DNA from: ZC4RG25 sp041687075 | GTDB lineage: Bacteria; Pseudomonadota; Alphaproteobacteria; Rhizobiales; Hyphomicrobiaceae | Assembly: GCA_041687075.1 (NCBI GenBank) | Contig: JAWLCO010000024.1 | Span: 1 to 37,399 of the forward strand | Length of the DNA stretch: 37,399 nt | Direction of reading: 5' to 3' | In this document: positions 1-7,617 of the stretch, in pieces | Position numbering within the stretch: the stretch's first letter is position 1 | Layout of the letters: every line of letters begins with the position of its first letter | Translations under genes and position numbers: made by a program | The notes under the pieces: generated by a model | The model's input: only the letters and a program-made list of their open reading frames with translations | Databases searched by the model: none | What the model was told of the DNA's origin: nothing

Positions 1-2
1 GG

Positions 3-47
3 GGAGCGGATCAGCCGCGTCGCAGTCCAGTTTCTCGGAGAGGTTGA
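3..47 (+). CDS. possible C-terminal tail of an upstream gene (partial)
   Basis: A short reading frame enters from the left edge and stops at TGA 45-47, which overlaps the TTG start proposed for lnt (44-46) as TTGA. In many rhizobia a CorC/hemolysin-type CBS-domain protein lies just upstream of lnt, so this could be its tail, but the 14 visible residues are low-complexity and carry no diagnostic motif. It could equally be non-coding if lnt starts further left. Confidence 0.2.
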   Translation, partial: GADQPRRSPVSRRG

Positions 48-1699
48 ACCGGGCCGCTTGGACGATCCGAGGCTTGACAGGCTGGAAGCGGTCCGCCGTG
101 GCCTTTATCAGCGGCGGCCTGTCCGTTCTTGCGATGGCCCCGTTCTTCGTCTGGGCCGTCCTGTTCCTCACCCTCCCCATCCTCGTGTGGCTGATCGACG
201 GCGCTGTTGCCCGCAGCTCGAAGTCGCAGGAGCTGATGGACACGCGCCTCGCAGCGCTGCGCGCGCGCAGTGCTGCCGTGGCCGGATGGTGGTTCGGCGC
301 AGGCTATTTTCTTGCCGGACTGTTCTGGATCGGCGAAGCCTTCCTGGTCGAGGCAGAGCGCTTCGCCTGGCTGATGCCGTTCGCGGTCATGCTCATGCCG
401 GCTGGGCTGGCCCTGTTCTATGCCGCCGCCGCGGCTGCTGCGGCGCTCGTCTGGCGTCCGGGTATCGTCCGCGTGCTGGCCGTGGCGCTGGCGTTTTCCG
501 CCGCAGAGTGGCTGCGCGGGCACATCCTTACCGGCTTCCCGTGGAACGTGCTCGGGTACGCTCTCACGTCGCCGCTGCCCCTGATGCAGTCGGCAGGCCT
601 CGTCGGCATCTACGGCCTGACGTTCCTTGCAGTACTGATCTTTACCGTGCCGCTCGTGGCGCTAGCCGATGCGGGTGTCGAGCACGGACGGCTGCGGGGC
701 AGTATCGCCGCTGCACTCCTTGCCATTCTGCCGCTGCCGGTGGCGTGGGCGTATGGCTCCGCCCGGCTCGCCGAGCCCCCGCCGGCACCGATCGACGGCG
801 TGCGGCTGAGGCTCGTGCAACCGAGCGTACCGCAGCGCGACAAGTGGCGGCCGGAACGCCAGCGCGACATCTTCTTCGATCACATCACCCTGTCGCAGCA
901 GGCACCGGACGGCAGCTTCGACGGGCTCGCCGGGATCACCCATGTCGTCTGGCCCGAGGCCGCCATGCCGTTCCTGCCGCTCGACACGCCAGCGGCGCTG
1001 CAGGCGATCGGACACATGCTGCCGGAAGGCACGCGCCTATTGGCTGGTGCGCTGAGAGCCGATGACAGCGTCTCTCCATCGGAAACTCAACGACGCGCCT
1101 TCAACAGCCTGATTGCGATCGATTCCGAAGGCCGGCCGTCAGCGATTTACGACAAGGTACACCTCGTACCATTCGGGGAATACCTGCCGCTGCAGCCGGT
1201 GCTCGAGCGGATCGGTCTGCAGAAGCTCGTCGGCTGGCGCGGCGGTTTTTCCGTCGGCCGATCACCGCGGCCGTTGTTCGAGGTGCCGGGGCTGCCTGCG
1301 GTGGGCGCTCTCATCTGCTACGAAGCGATCTTTCCGGGCACCATCGTCGAGCCGGGCCGGCGGCCGCAGGCGCTCATCAACGTCACCAACGACGGCTGGT
1401 TCGGGGTGACGACGGGCCCGCATCAGCACTTTCATCAGGCCCGCGTCCGGGCTGTGGAGGAAGGCCTGGCGCTCATCCGGGTGGCCAACAACGGCATCAC
1501 CGGTGTCATCGATGCCAGCGGGCGAGTCCTCGCGCACCTGGGCCTCAACGAGCGCGGCGTCATCGACACGCATTTGCCCGGGCCGATGCCACCTCCGCTC
1601 TACGCGCGATTCGGAGATGGGGTGTTCGCTGGCCTGTGGATGGCCGGTTTCTGCTGGCTGCTCGCAACCTGTTGGCGCCGAAAATCCACTGCTCGTTGA
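44..1699 (+). CDS. lnt: apolipoprotein N-acyltransferase Lnt
   Basis: Inner-membrane enzyme that adds the third acyl chain to the N-terminal cysteine of lipoproteins, taking it from phospholipid and releasing lysophospholipid. About 551 residues, usual for the family. An N-terminal block of hydrophobic helices (residues about 20-235) precedes a periplasmic nitrilase-like domain. The Glu-Lys-Cys triad is visible as E305 (VWPEAAMPF), K371 (YDKVHLVPFGEYLP) and C425 (LICYEAIFPG), with spacing like E. coli E267/K335/C387. A last hydrophobic helix lies near residues 525-545. The start is uncertain: TTG at 44 has GGAG at 37-40, but the frame is open to the left edge, and the preceding residues (SERL) resemble the MERL beginning of rhizobial Lnt, so the true start may lie outside the window. 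A SAM-related gene set follows on the same strand. Confidence 0.93.
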   Translation: MNRAAWTIRGLTGWKRSAVAFISGGLSVLAMAPFFVWAVLFLTLPILVWLIDGAVARSSKSQELMDTRLAALRARSAAVAGWWFGAGYFLAGLFWIGEAFLVEAERFAWLMPFAVMLMPAGLALFYAAAAAAAALVWRPGIVRVLAVALAFSAAEWLRGHILTGFPWNVLGYALTSPLPLMQSAGLVGIYGLTFLAVLIFTVPLVALADAGVEHGRLRGSIAAALLAILPLPVAWAYGSARLAEPPPAPIDGVRLRLVQPSVPQRDKWRPERQRDIFFDHITLSQQAPDGSFDGLAGITHVVWPEAAMPFLPLDTPAALQAIGHMLPEGTRLLAGALRADDSVSPSETQRRAFNSLIAIDSEGRPSAIYDKVHLVPFGEYLPLQPVLERIGLQKLVGWRGGFSVGRSPRPLFEVPGLPAVGALICYEAIFPGTIVEPGRRPQALINVTNDGWFGVTTGPHQHFHQARVRAVEEGLALIRVANNGITGVIDASGRVLAHLGLNERGVIDTHLPGPMPPPLYARFGDGVFAGLWMAGFCWLLATCWRRKSTAR

Positions 1700-1751
1700 A
1701 CAGAGGTTTCCAGAGTCTCGACGAAATCGCTTCTTACGCCTCTTGTTCCGG

Positions 1752-1780
1752 TTGACGGAGGCTCTGGCTGCACCTACGAA
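1752..1780 (+). promoter_or_regulatory. candidate sigma70-type promoter for the XRE regulator
   Basis: TTGACG at 1752-1757 and TACGAA at 1775-1780 are separated by exactly 17 nt, within the lnt-to-regulator gap and about 50 nt upstream of the regulator's ATG. The -35 is strong and the -10 weak. Inferred from motif match only. Confidence 0.4.
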
Positions 1781-1828
1781 TTGCGCGGGGAAAAAAGTTC
1801 GTTGTCACATGGGTGGGGAGACAGGGGC

Positions 1829-2305
1829 ATGGCCAGACAAGAGGAAGCGGTTGTTGAATTCGAGGTGGTCGAGAAGGGCTCACGGCGAGCGAACCCCTTG
1901 GACCTTCATGTCGGAAGCCGGGTGCGGCTGCAGCGCATGCTGCTAGGCATGAGCCAGGAAAAGCTCGGAGAGCAACTCGGTCTCACCTTCCAGCAGATTC
2001 AGAAGTACGAGAAGGGGATCAATCGCATCGGTGCGAGCCGCCTCTTCGAGCTTGCCAGGGTGCTCGGCGTGAGCGTCGAGTTCTTCTACGAGGACGCACC
2101 CGGCACAGCCTCGGGTTACAAGTCGCAGACGGCCTCGGCCGGCGGCTTCTCTGAACGCCCGGCGGACAGGTATGTCGTCGATTTCCTGAGCAGCCGCGAG
2201 GGCGTCGAATTGAACAAGGCTTTCGTGAAAATCACGGATCCGAAAGTCCGGCGCTCGATCGTCGATCTCGTCCGCAGCCTGGCTGGCGAGGACAAGGTCT
2301 CCTGA
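1829..2305 (+). CDS. XRE-family helix-turn-helix transcriptional regulator (SinR/PraR-like)
   Basis: Predicted cytoplasmic DNA-binding regulator of 158 residues. A Cro/C1-type HTH spans about residues 23-85, with the pattern VGSRVRLQR / MSQEKLGEQLG / TFQQIQKYEKGINRI / LFELARVLGVSVEFFY. The C-terminal half looks like the short helical segment seen in alphaproteobacterial relatives such as PraR of rhizobia. ATG 1829 was chosen because GGGGAG at 1815-1820 lies 8 nt upstream; a TTG at 1781 would add residues unlike the family. It sits between lnt and metK, a frequent arrangement in Rhizobiales. Known relatives influence surface attachment, biofilm or symbiosis genes; the targets here cannot be read from sequence. 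A strong dyad follows the stop codon. Confidence 0.85.
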   Translation: MARQEEAVVEFEVVEKGSRRANPLDLHVGSRVRLQRMLLGMSQEKLGEQLGLTFQQIQKYEKGINRIGASRLFELARVLGVSVEFFYEDAPGTASGYKSQTASAGGFSERPADRYVVDFLSSREGVELNKAFVKITDPKVRRSIVDLVRSLAGEDKVS

Positions 2306-2323
2306 CGGGTTTTATCGCCCGTG

Positions 2324-2349
2324 CACCGGCCCAGGCACCTGGGCCGGTG
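2324..2349 (+). repeat. 12-bp perfect inverted repeat after the XRE gene / before metK
   Basis: Arms 2324-2335 and 2338-2349 are perfect reverse complements (CACCGGCCCAGG / CCTGGGCCGGTG) with a 2-nt centre; as RNA it would form a stem with a small loop. No T-run follows, so it is not a textbook terminator. A second small hairpin (GCAGC-agaac-GCTGC, 2352-2366) follows directly. It could be a terminator without U-tract, an mRNA 3'-end stabiliser or a protein-binding dyad. Confidence 0.6.
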
Positions 2350-2366
2350 GTGCAGCAGAACGCTGC

Positions 2367-2394
2367 TTGACCCCTGTCGCAAAGCCTGTAATGA
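2367..2394 (+). promoter_or_regulatory. possible metK promoter
   Basis: TTGACC at 2367-2372 is close to the alphaproteobacterial -35 (CTTGAC). TAATGA at 2389-2394 could be a weak -10 with a 16-nt spacer. It lies about 40 nt upstream of the chosen metK start. Only the -35 is convincing. Confidence 0.3.
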
Positions 2395-2432
2395 AGCGCC
2401 GACCTGCGGCTATTGGTTTGTCGGGGACGCTC

Positions 2433-3632
<1,200 letters not shown>

Positions 3633-3657
3633 GCCGAAGGCTCCAGTGCAATCTGAT

Positions 3658-3691
3658 CGGCCGCGGCTCATCCCCGCGGCCGTTTGCTTTC
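3658..3691 (+). terminator. intrinsic terminator after metK
   Basis: Perfect 9-bp GC stem CGGCCGCGG (3658-3666) / CCGCGGCCG (3674-3682) with a 7-nt loop, followed by the T-rich TTTGCTTTC. It lies between metK and trmB, so trmB expression may be partly uncoupled from metK. Confidence 0.7.
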
Positions 3692-3709
3692 AAGGACCAC
3701 GCACGCGTC

Positions 3710-4429
3710 ATGGGCGAGTTGCATCGAGAACCGCGCGAGGACATCCGCAGCTACGGGCGGCGCCATGGGCGGAAGTTCAGTCCCCGCCAGCAGCGCCTTC
3801 TGGCCGAGGAGTTGCCGCGGGTCGCTGTTGACCCCGCCTCACCGCCGCCCGCCCGGGCCGAAGACCTGTTCCCGGCCCCGGTACGGGACGTCTGGCTCGA
3901 AATCGGATTCGGTGGCGGCGAGCATCTTGTGTGGCAGGCCGAGCAGAATCCGGACGTGGGCCTCATCGGGTGCGAGCCGTACCTTGACGGCGTCGTGAAG
4001 GTGCTGGATGCCAGGGAGGCAAAGCAACTCCGGAACATCAAGCTTCTGGCCGATGACGCCCGGCCATTGCTGCGCTGGCTGCCCGAGGCGTCGATCGGCC
4101 GCGTTTTCATCCTGTTCCCGGACCCTTGGCCCAAGACGAGGCACCACAAGCGGCGGCTCGTCTCCGCAGCCTTCCTCCGAACACTCGCCCGCGTCATGAA
4201 GCCCGGCGCCGAGCTCAGAATCGGGACCGATATCGGCGACTACGCCCGCACGACACTGATCGCGATTCGCGACACGCCGGCGTTCCGCTGGCAGGCCTGT
4301 GGGCCCTCCGATTGGCGGCGGCGGCCACCCGACTGGCCACCGACCCGCTACGAGCAAAAGGCGATTGCGGCAGGGCGTCGCCCCGTCTATCTGCGGTTTA
4401 CGCGCACCGGGAGAGAGCCGGCGGCGTGA
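3710..4429 (+). CDS. trmB: tRNA (guanine-N7-)-methyltransferase TrmB
   Basis: SAM-dependent enzyme that makes 7-methylguanosine at position 46 of the tRNA variable loop. 239 residues. The Rossmann SAM-binding motif LEIGFGGGEHL lies at about residues 63-73, the acidic GCEPYLDGV segment ends the second strand, and the family signature FPDPWPKTRHHKRR is at 136-149. The N-terminal segment RSYGRRHGRKFSPRQQ is typical for the alphaproteobacterial protein. ATG 3710 is used, with AAGGA 3691-3695 upstream at somewhat long spacing. Its position after metK places a SAM consumer next to the SAM producer, though a terminator-like hairpin lies between them. Confidence 0.94.
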   Translation: MGELHREPREDIRSYGRRHGRKFSPRQQRLLAEELPRVAVDPASPPPARAEDLFPAPVRDVWLEIGFGGGEHLVWQAEQNPDVGLIGCEPYLDGVVKVLDAREAKQLRNIKLLADDARPLLRWLPEASIGRVFILFPDPWPKTRHHKRRLVSAAFLRTLARVMKPGAELRIGTDIGDYARTTLIAIRDTPAFRWQACGPSDWRRRPPDWPPTRYEQKAIAAGRRPVYLRFTRTGREPAA

Positions 4430-4487
4430 GTCGCACAAAACTGCCGCTCTGCAACGAGGCAAGTCGCCCGATTTTTGCCATTTGCGC

Positions 4488-4516
4488 TTGACCACGCCAG
4501 CTCCTATCTCCTATCC
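4488..4516 (+). promoter_or_regulatory. promoter of the rimP-nusA-infB cluster
   Basis: TTGACC (4488-4493) and CTATCC (4511-4516) are separated by 17 nt. With the preceding C the -35 reads CTTGAC, matching the rhizobial housekeeping pattern CTTGAC-N17-CTATAT well. Transcription would start near 4523, giving a leader of about 100 nt before rimP. Confidence 0.6.
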
Positions 4517-4546
4517 TTCCTTTGCTCATGATCATCTCAACTCTGA

Positions 4547-4580
4547 GAGTGGGCCCCACCGGGTCCGCTCTTTTTGTTTT
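4547..4580 (+). terminator. terminator/attenuator hairpin in the rimP leader
   Basis: GAGTGGGCCC (4547-4556) pairs with GGGTCCGCTC (4561-4570) over 10 bp, including two G-U wobbles, with a CACC loop, and is followed at once by TTTTTGTTTT. This is a textbook intrinsic terminator. It lies downstream of the proposed promoter and upstream of rimP, so it either ends transcription from trmB or acts as an attenuator within the rimP operon leader. Confidence 0.75.
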
Positions 4581-4583
4581 ATC

Positions 4584-4599
4584 GCTGCTCATGAGCAGC
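4584..4599. repeat. 16-nt perfect palindrome in the rimP leader
   Basis: GCTGCTCATGAGCAGC is a perfect palindrome only 3 nt after the T-tract of the leader hairpin and 23 nt before the rimP start codon. It could be a protein-binding dyad or an RNA stem near the ribosome-binding site. Function not known. Confidence 0.6.
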
Positions 4600-4622
4600 T
4601 TGATTGCGGGTATCGAGGCGAC

Positions 4623-5216
4623 ATGGACCAGCGGGATGAGGGCGCAAGTGCGCGGCGCTTCATTCGCGAATCGGGTCTTGCTGCCGACATCGCCGAGCTG
4701 GTCGAGCCGACCTTGGAAGACCTCGGCTTCCGGCTGGTGAGGGTGCAGATCCAGGGCCGCGACGGCCAGACGGTCCAGATCATGGCCGAGCGCCCGAGCG
4801 GAACGATAACGATCGAGGATTGCGAAGCAATCTCGCGACAGCTATCTCCGCTATTGGATGCGCACGATCCCCTGCCGGGCAGCTACCGGCTGGAGATCTC
4901 CTCACCCGGAATTGACCGTCCGCTCGTCAGACCGTCCGACTTCGAGGATTGGTCGGGCTACGAGGCCAGGATCGAGCTGAAGGAGCTGGTCGGCGGACGC
5001 AAGCGCTTCCGCGGCGTTCTCGAAGGCTTCGAGGACGGCGAGGTGCGGGTGGAATGCACGCTCGATCAGCAGGGGGCACAGGTGCTCGGCTTCCCGGTCG
5101 ATCTGATCGCCGACGCCAAGCTGGTATTGACGGACGAGCTCGTCAGAGAGGCGCTGCGGCGGGCGAAGAAGAGCGCAAGGGGCAATGGCGGCACCGAGCC
5201 GCCGCAGGAAGAGTAA
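4623..5216 (+). CDS. rimP: ribosome maturation factor RimP
   Basis: Cytoplasmic factor for maturation of the 30S subunit. 197 residues. The N-terminal alpha/beta domain contains DLGFRLVRVQIQGRDG and the EDCEAISRQLSPLLD block; the conserved YRLEISSPGIDRPL signature lies near residues 89-102; a C-terminal SH3-like domain follows (VGGRKRFRGVLEGFEDGEVRV). A short charged tail ends the protein. ATG 4623 was chosen because GAGG (4615-4618) lies 4 nt upstream; the frame is open much further upstream but that part covers the promoter and hairpin. It is first in the rimP-nusA-ylxR-infB order and begins 18 nt before nusA on its 3' side. Confidence 0.94.
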   Translation: MDQRDEGASARRFIRESGLAADIAELVEPTLEDLGFRLVRVQIQGRDGQTVQIMAERPSGTITIEDCEAISRQLSPLLDAHDPLPGSYRLEISSPGIDRPLVRPSDFEDWSGYEARIELKELVGGRKRFRGVLEGFEDGEVRVECTLDQQGAQVLGFPVDLIADAKLVLTDELVREALRRAKKSARGNGGTEPPQEE

Positions 5217-5234
5217 GCGACAGGGGTCAAAGGA

Positions 5235-6884
5235 ATGGCCGTTGCAGTCAGTGCAAACCGGTTGGAGCTTCTGCAGATCGCGGATGCGGTCGCGCGCGAG
5301 AAGTCGATCGACCGCAGGATCGTCATCCAGGCGATGGAGGACGCGATCCAGAAGGCGGCCAAGTCCCGCTACGGCGCGGAGAACGACATCCGCTGCGAGA
5401 TCGACCCCAAGACCGGCGATACGCGCCTGTCCCGCGTGCTGGCCGTTGTCGAGAACGTCGAGAACGACGCCACAGAGATCACCCTGGATGAGGCCAAGCG
5501 GCGCAATCCGGAGGCCAAGATCGGCGACCTCATCGCCGAGCCGCTGCCGCCGCTCGATTTCGGCCGCGTCGCCGCGCAGAACGCCAAGCAGGTGATCGTT
5601 CAGAAGGTGCGCGAAGCCGAGCGGGAGCGGCAGTTCAACGAGTACAAGGATCGGGTCGGCGAGATCGTCAACGGCACCGCGAAGCGCGTCGAGTACGGCA
5701 ACGTCATCGTCGACCTGGGCCGCGCGGAGGGCATCATCCGCCGCGACGAAATGATCCCGCGCGAGAACGTCCGTTACGGTGACCGCGTGCGTGCCTATAT
5801 ATACGACGTACGCCGGGAGCAGCGCGGACCGCAGATCTTCCTGTCGCGTGCGCGGCCGGAGTTCATGTCGAAGCTGTTTGCGATGGAGGTTCCGGAGATC
5901 TACGACGGCGTCGTCGAGATCAAATCGGTGGCCCGTGATCCGGGCTCCCGCGCCAAGATCGCCGTGATCTCCAAGGACAGCTCCATCGATCCTGTCGGCG
6001 CCTGCGTCGGTATGCGCGGGCAGCGCGTCCAGGCGGTCGTGAACGAGCTGCAGGGCGAGAAGGTCGACATCATCCAGTGGCGGCCGGACGCAGCCGAGTT
6101 CATCGTCAACGCCCTCGCCCCGGCCGAGGTGACGAAGGTCGTCCTCGATGAAGATTCGAACCGCATCGAGGTCGTCGTGCCGGAAAGCCAGCTGTCGCTG
6201 GCCATCGGCCGCCGCGGACAGAACGTGCGGCTCGCCTCCCAGCTCACGGGCTGGGACATCGACATCCTGACGGAGCAGGAGGAGAGCGAGCGCCGTCAGA
6301 AGGAATTCGCCGAGCGCTCACAGATCTTCATGGAGGCGCTCGACGTCGACGAGGTGATTGCCCAGTTGCTCGTCACCGAGGGCTTCGCCACGGTCGAGGA
6401 AGTCGCCTACGTCGATCTCAGCGAGATTGCCCATATCGAGGGCTTCGACGAGGATACGGCGCAGGAGATTCAGACCCGTGCGCGCGAGTACCTGGACCGG
6501 ATCGAGCAGGAGCGGGATGCGCGGCGCAAGGAGCTCGGGGTTTCCGATGACCTCGCGCAGGTACCCGGAATGACGACGGCGATGATGGTCGCCCTCGGCG
6601 AGAACGACATCAAGACGCTCGAGGACTTCGCCGACTGCGCGACCGACGATCTCGTCGGCTGGACCGAACGGAAGAAGGAACGGGACGCCGAGCCGGTGCG
6701 CCACAAGGGCTTCCTCGAAGGGTTCGACGTCGGCCGCAAAGAGGCAGAGGACATGATCATGGCGGCCCGCGTGATCCTCGGCTGGATCAGCCCCGAAGAC
6801 CTCGAACCGCCTGCCGAGGAACAGGAGGCCGAAGAGGCCGAGGCGGTCGAGGAAGCGGCCGGCGAAGCCGAGCCGAGCGCGTGA
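5235..6884 (+). CDS. nusA: transcription termination/antitermination factor NusA
   Basis: RNA polymerase-associated factor that modulates pausing, intrinsic termination and antitermination. 549 residues. Order of domains: N-terminal RNAP-binding domain (about 1-125), S1 domain (about 137-200, VGEIVNGTAKRVEYGNVIVD), KH1 and KH2 (about 205-350, with VGMRGQRVQAV and LAIGRRGQNVRLASQ), then two C-terminal helix-hairpin-helix repeat units (about 370-520) and an acidic Glu/Ala-rich tail. The C-terminal repeats resemble the gammaproteobacterial acidic repeats. ATG 5235 gives the usual start (SANRLELLQIADAVAREK). In E. coli, nusA controls its own operon; the leader terminator upstream of rimP would be a natural target here (inference). 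Confidence 0.96.
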   Translation: MAVAVSANRLELLQIADAVAREKSIDRRIVIQAMEDAIQKAAKSRYGAENDIRCEIDPKTGDTRLSRVLAVVENVENDATEITLDEAKRRNPEAKIGDLIAEPLPPLDFGRVAAQNAKQVIVQKVREAERERQFNEYKDRVGEIVNGTAKRVEYGNVIVDLGRAEGIIRRDEMIPRENVRYGDRVRAYIYDVRREQRGPQIFLSRARPEFMSKLFAMEVPEIYDGVVEIKSVARDPGSRAKIAVISKDSSIDPVGACVGMRGQRVQAVVNELQGEKVDIIQWRPDAAEFIVNALAPAEVTKVVLDEDSNRIEVVVPESQLSLAIGRRGQNVRLASQLTGWDIDILTEQEESERRQKEFAERSQIFMEALDVDEVIAQLLVTEGFATVEEVAYVDLSEIAHIEGFDEDTAQEIQTRAREYLDRIEQERDARRKELGVSDDLAQVPGMTTAMMVALGENDIKTLEDFADCATDDLVGWTERKKERDAEPVRHKGFLEGFDVGRKEAEDMIMAARVILGWISPEDLEPPAEEQEAEEAEAVEEAAGEAEPSA

Positions 6885-6917
6885 CAGCGGCCATGACCAG
6901 GAGCGGACAGAGAACGA

Positions 6918-7583
6918 ATGGCGGTGCGGGTAGAGATCGCAGAAAGGCCAGCGGGGGAGCATCATGCTCCGCTGCGGACCTGCGTGGTCACCCGCGAGCA
7001 GAAGTCGCCTGAGGAGCTGATCCGCTTCGTGCCGTCTCCGGACGGCCAGATCGTGCCGGACGTGACGCGCCGCCTTCCGGGCCGTGGTGTCTGGGTGACC
7101 GCAGAACGCGGGTTGGTGGCGGAGGCCGTCAAGCGCAAGGCGTTCGCAAGAAGTTTGAAGCGGCAGGTCTCGGTTCCACCGGATTTGCCGGACGTGGTGG
7201 AGCGATTGCTGGTGAAGCGCGCAATCGACGCGCTAAGCCTGGCCAACAAGGCGGGGCTCGTCACCACCGGCTTCACCCGCATAGAAGCGGCCATTGCCTC
7301 GGGCAGTGTTGCCGCATTGCTGCATGGCCAGGAGGCCGCAGCAGACGGCGTCGGCAAATTAAATCGCCGGTTTCAGGCGGTTTGTAAGCAGATTGGCAAG
7401 CCGGCGCCCATCATTCAGGAATTGACCGTCGAGCAAATGAGTTTGGCCTTGGGACGGTCAAATGTGGTACATGCTGCGCTGAGCGCAGGCGGTGCCGCGA
7501 CGAATTTCCTGAACGAGGTTGACCGAGTGACCCGATATCGGTCGGGCACATCGGCTTCGAACAGCAGATCCGCGGCCGAGTGA
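6918..7583 (+). CDS. YlxR-family RNA-binding protein with L7Ae-like domain
   Basis: 221 residues. The N-terminal YlxR/DUF448 domain shows RTCVVTREQKSPEELIRFV and LPGRGVWVTAERG. The second half (about 95-195) matches the ribosomal L7Ae-like fold often fused to YlxR in alphaproteobacteria, with ALSLANKAGLVTTGFTRIE. A role in ribosome assembly, RNase P interaction or translation is proposed for the family but the exact job is not settled. It lies in the conserved place between nusA and infB, 33 nt after nusA and 34 nt before infB, and is probably co-transcribed. The ribosome-binding site is weak. Confidence 0.88.
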   Translation: MAVRVEIAERPAGEHHAPLRTCVVTREQKSPEELIRFVPSPDGQIVPDVTRRLPGRGVWVTAERGLVAEAVKRKAFARSLKRQVSVPPDLPDVVERLLVKRAIDALSLANKAGLVTTGFTRIEAAIASGSVAALLHGQEAAADGVGKLNRRFQAVCKQIGKPAPIIQELTVEQMSLALGRSNVVHAALSAGGAATNFLNEVDRVTRYRSGTSASNSRSAAE

Positions 7584-7617
7584 TACGCCGCCCAAGGACG
7601 TTTGGAACGGGCAAGGT

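Noticed and set aside
2306..2432. SAM-II, SAM-V or SAM/SAH riboswitch upstream of metK
   Set aside because: The conserved pseudoknot sequences of these classes were not recognised; only simple hairpins are seen. A covariance-model search would settle it.
2367..2432. Upstream TTG (2367) or ATG (2391) as metK start
   Set aside because: The extension is not conserved in the family and covers a likely -35 element, while GTG 2433 has a well-spaced GGGGA.
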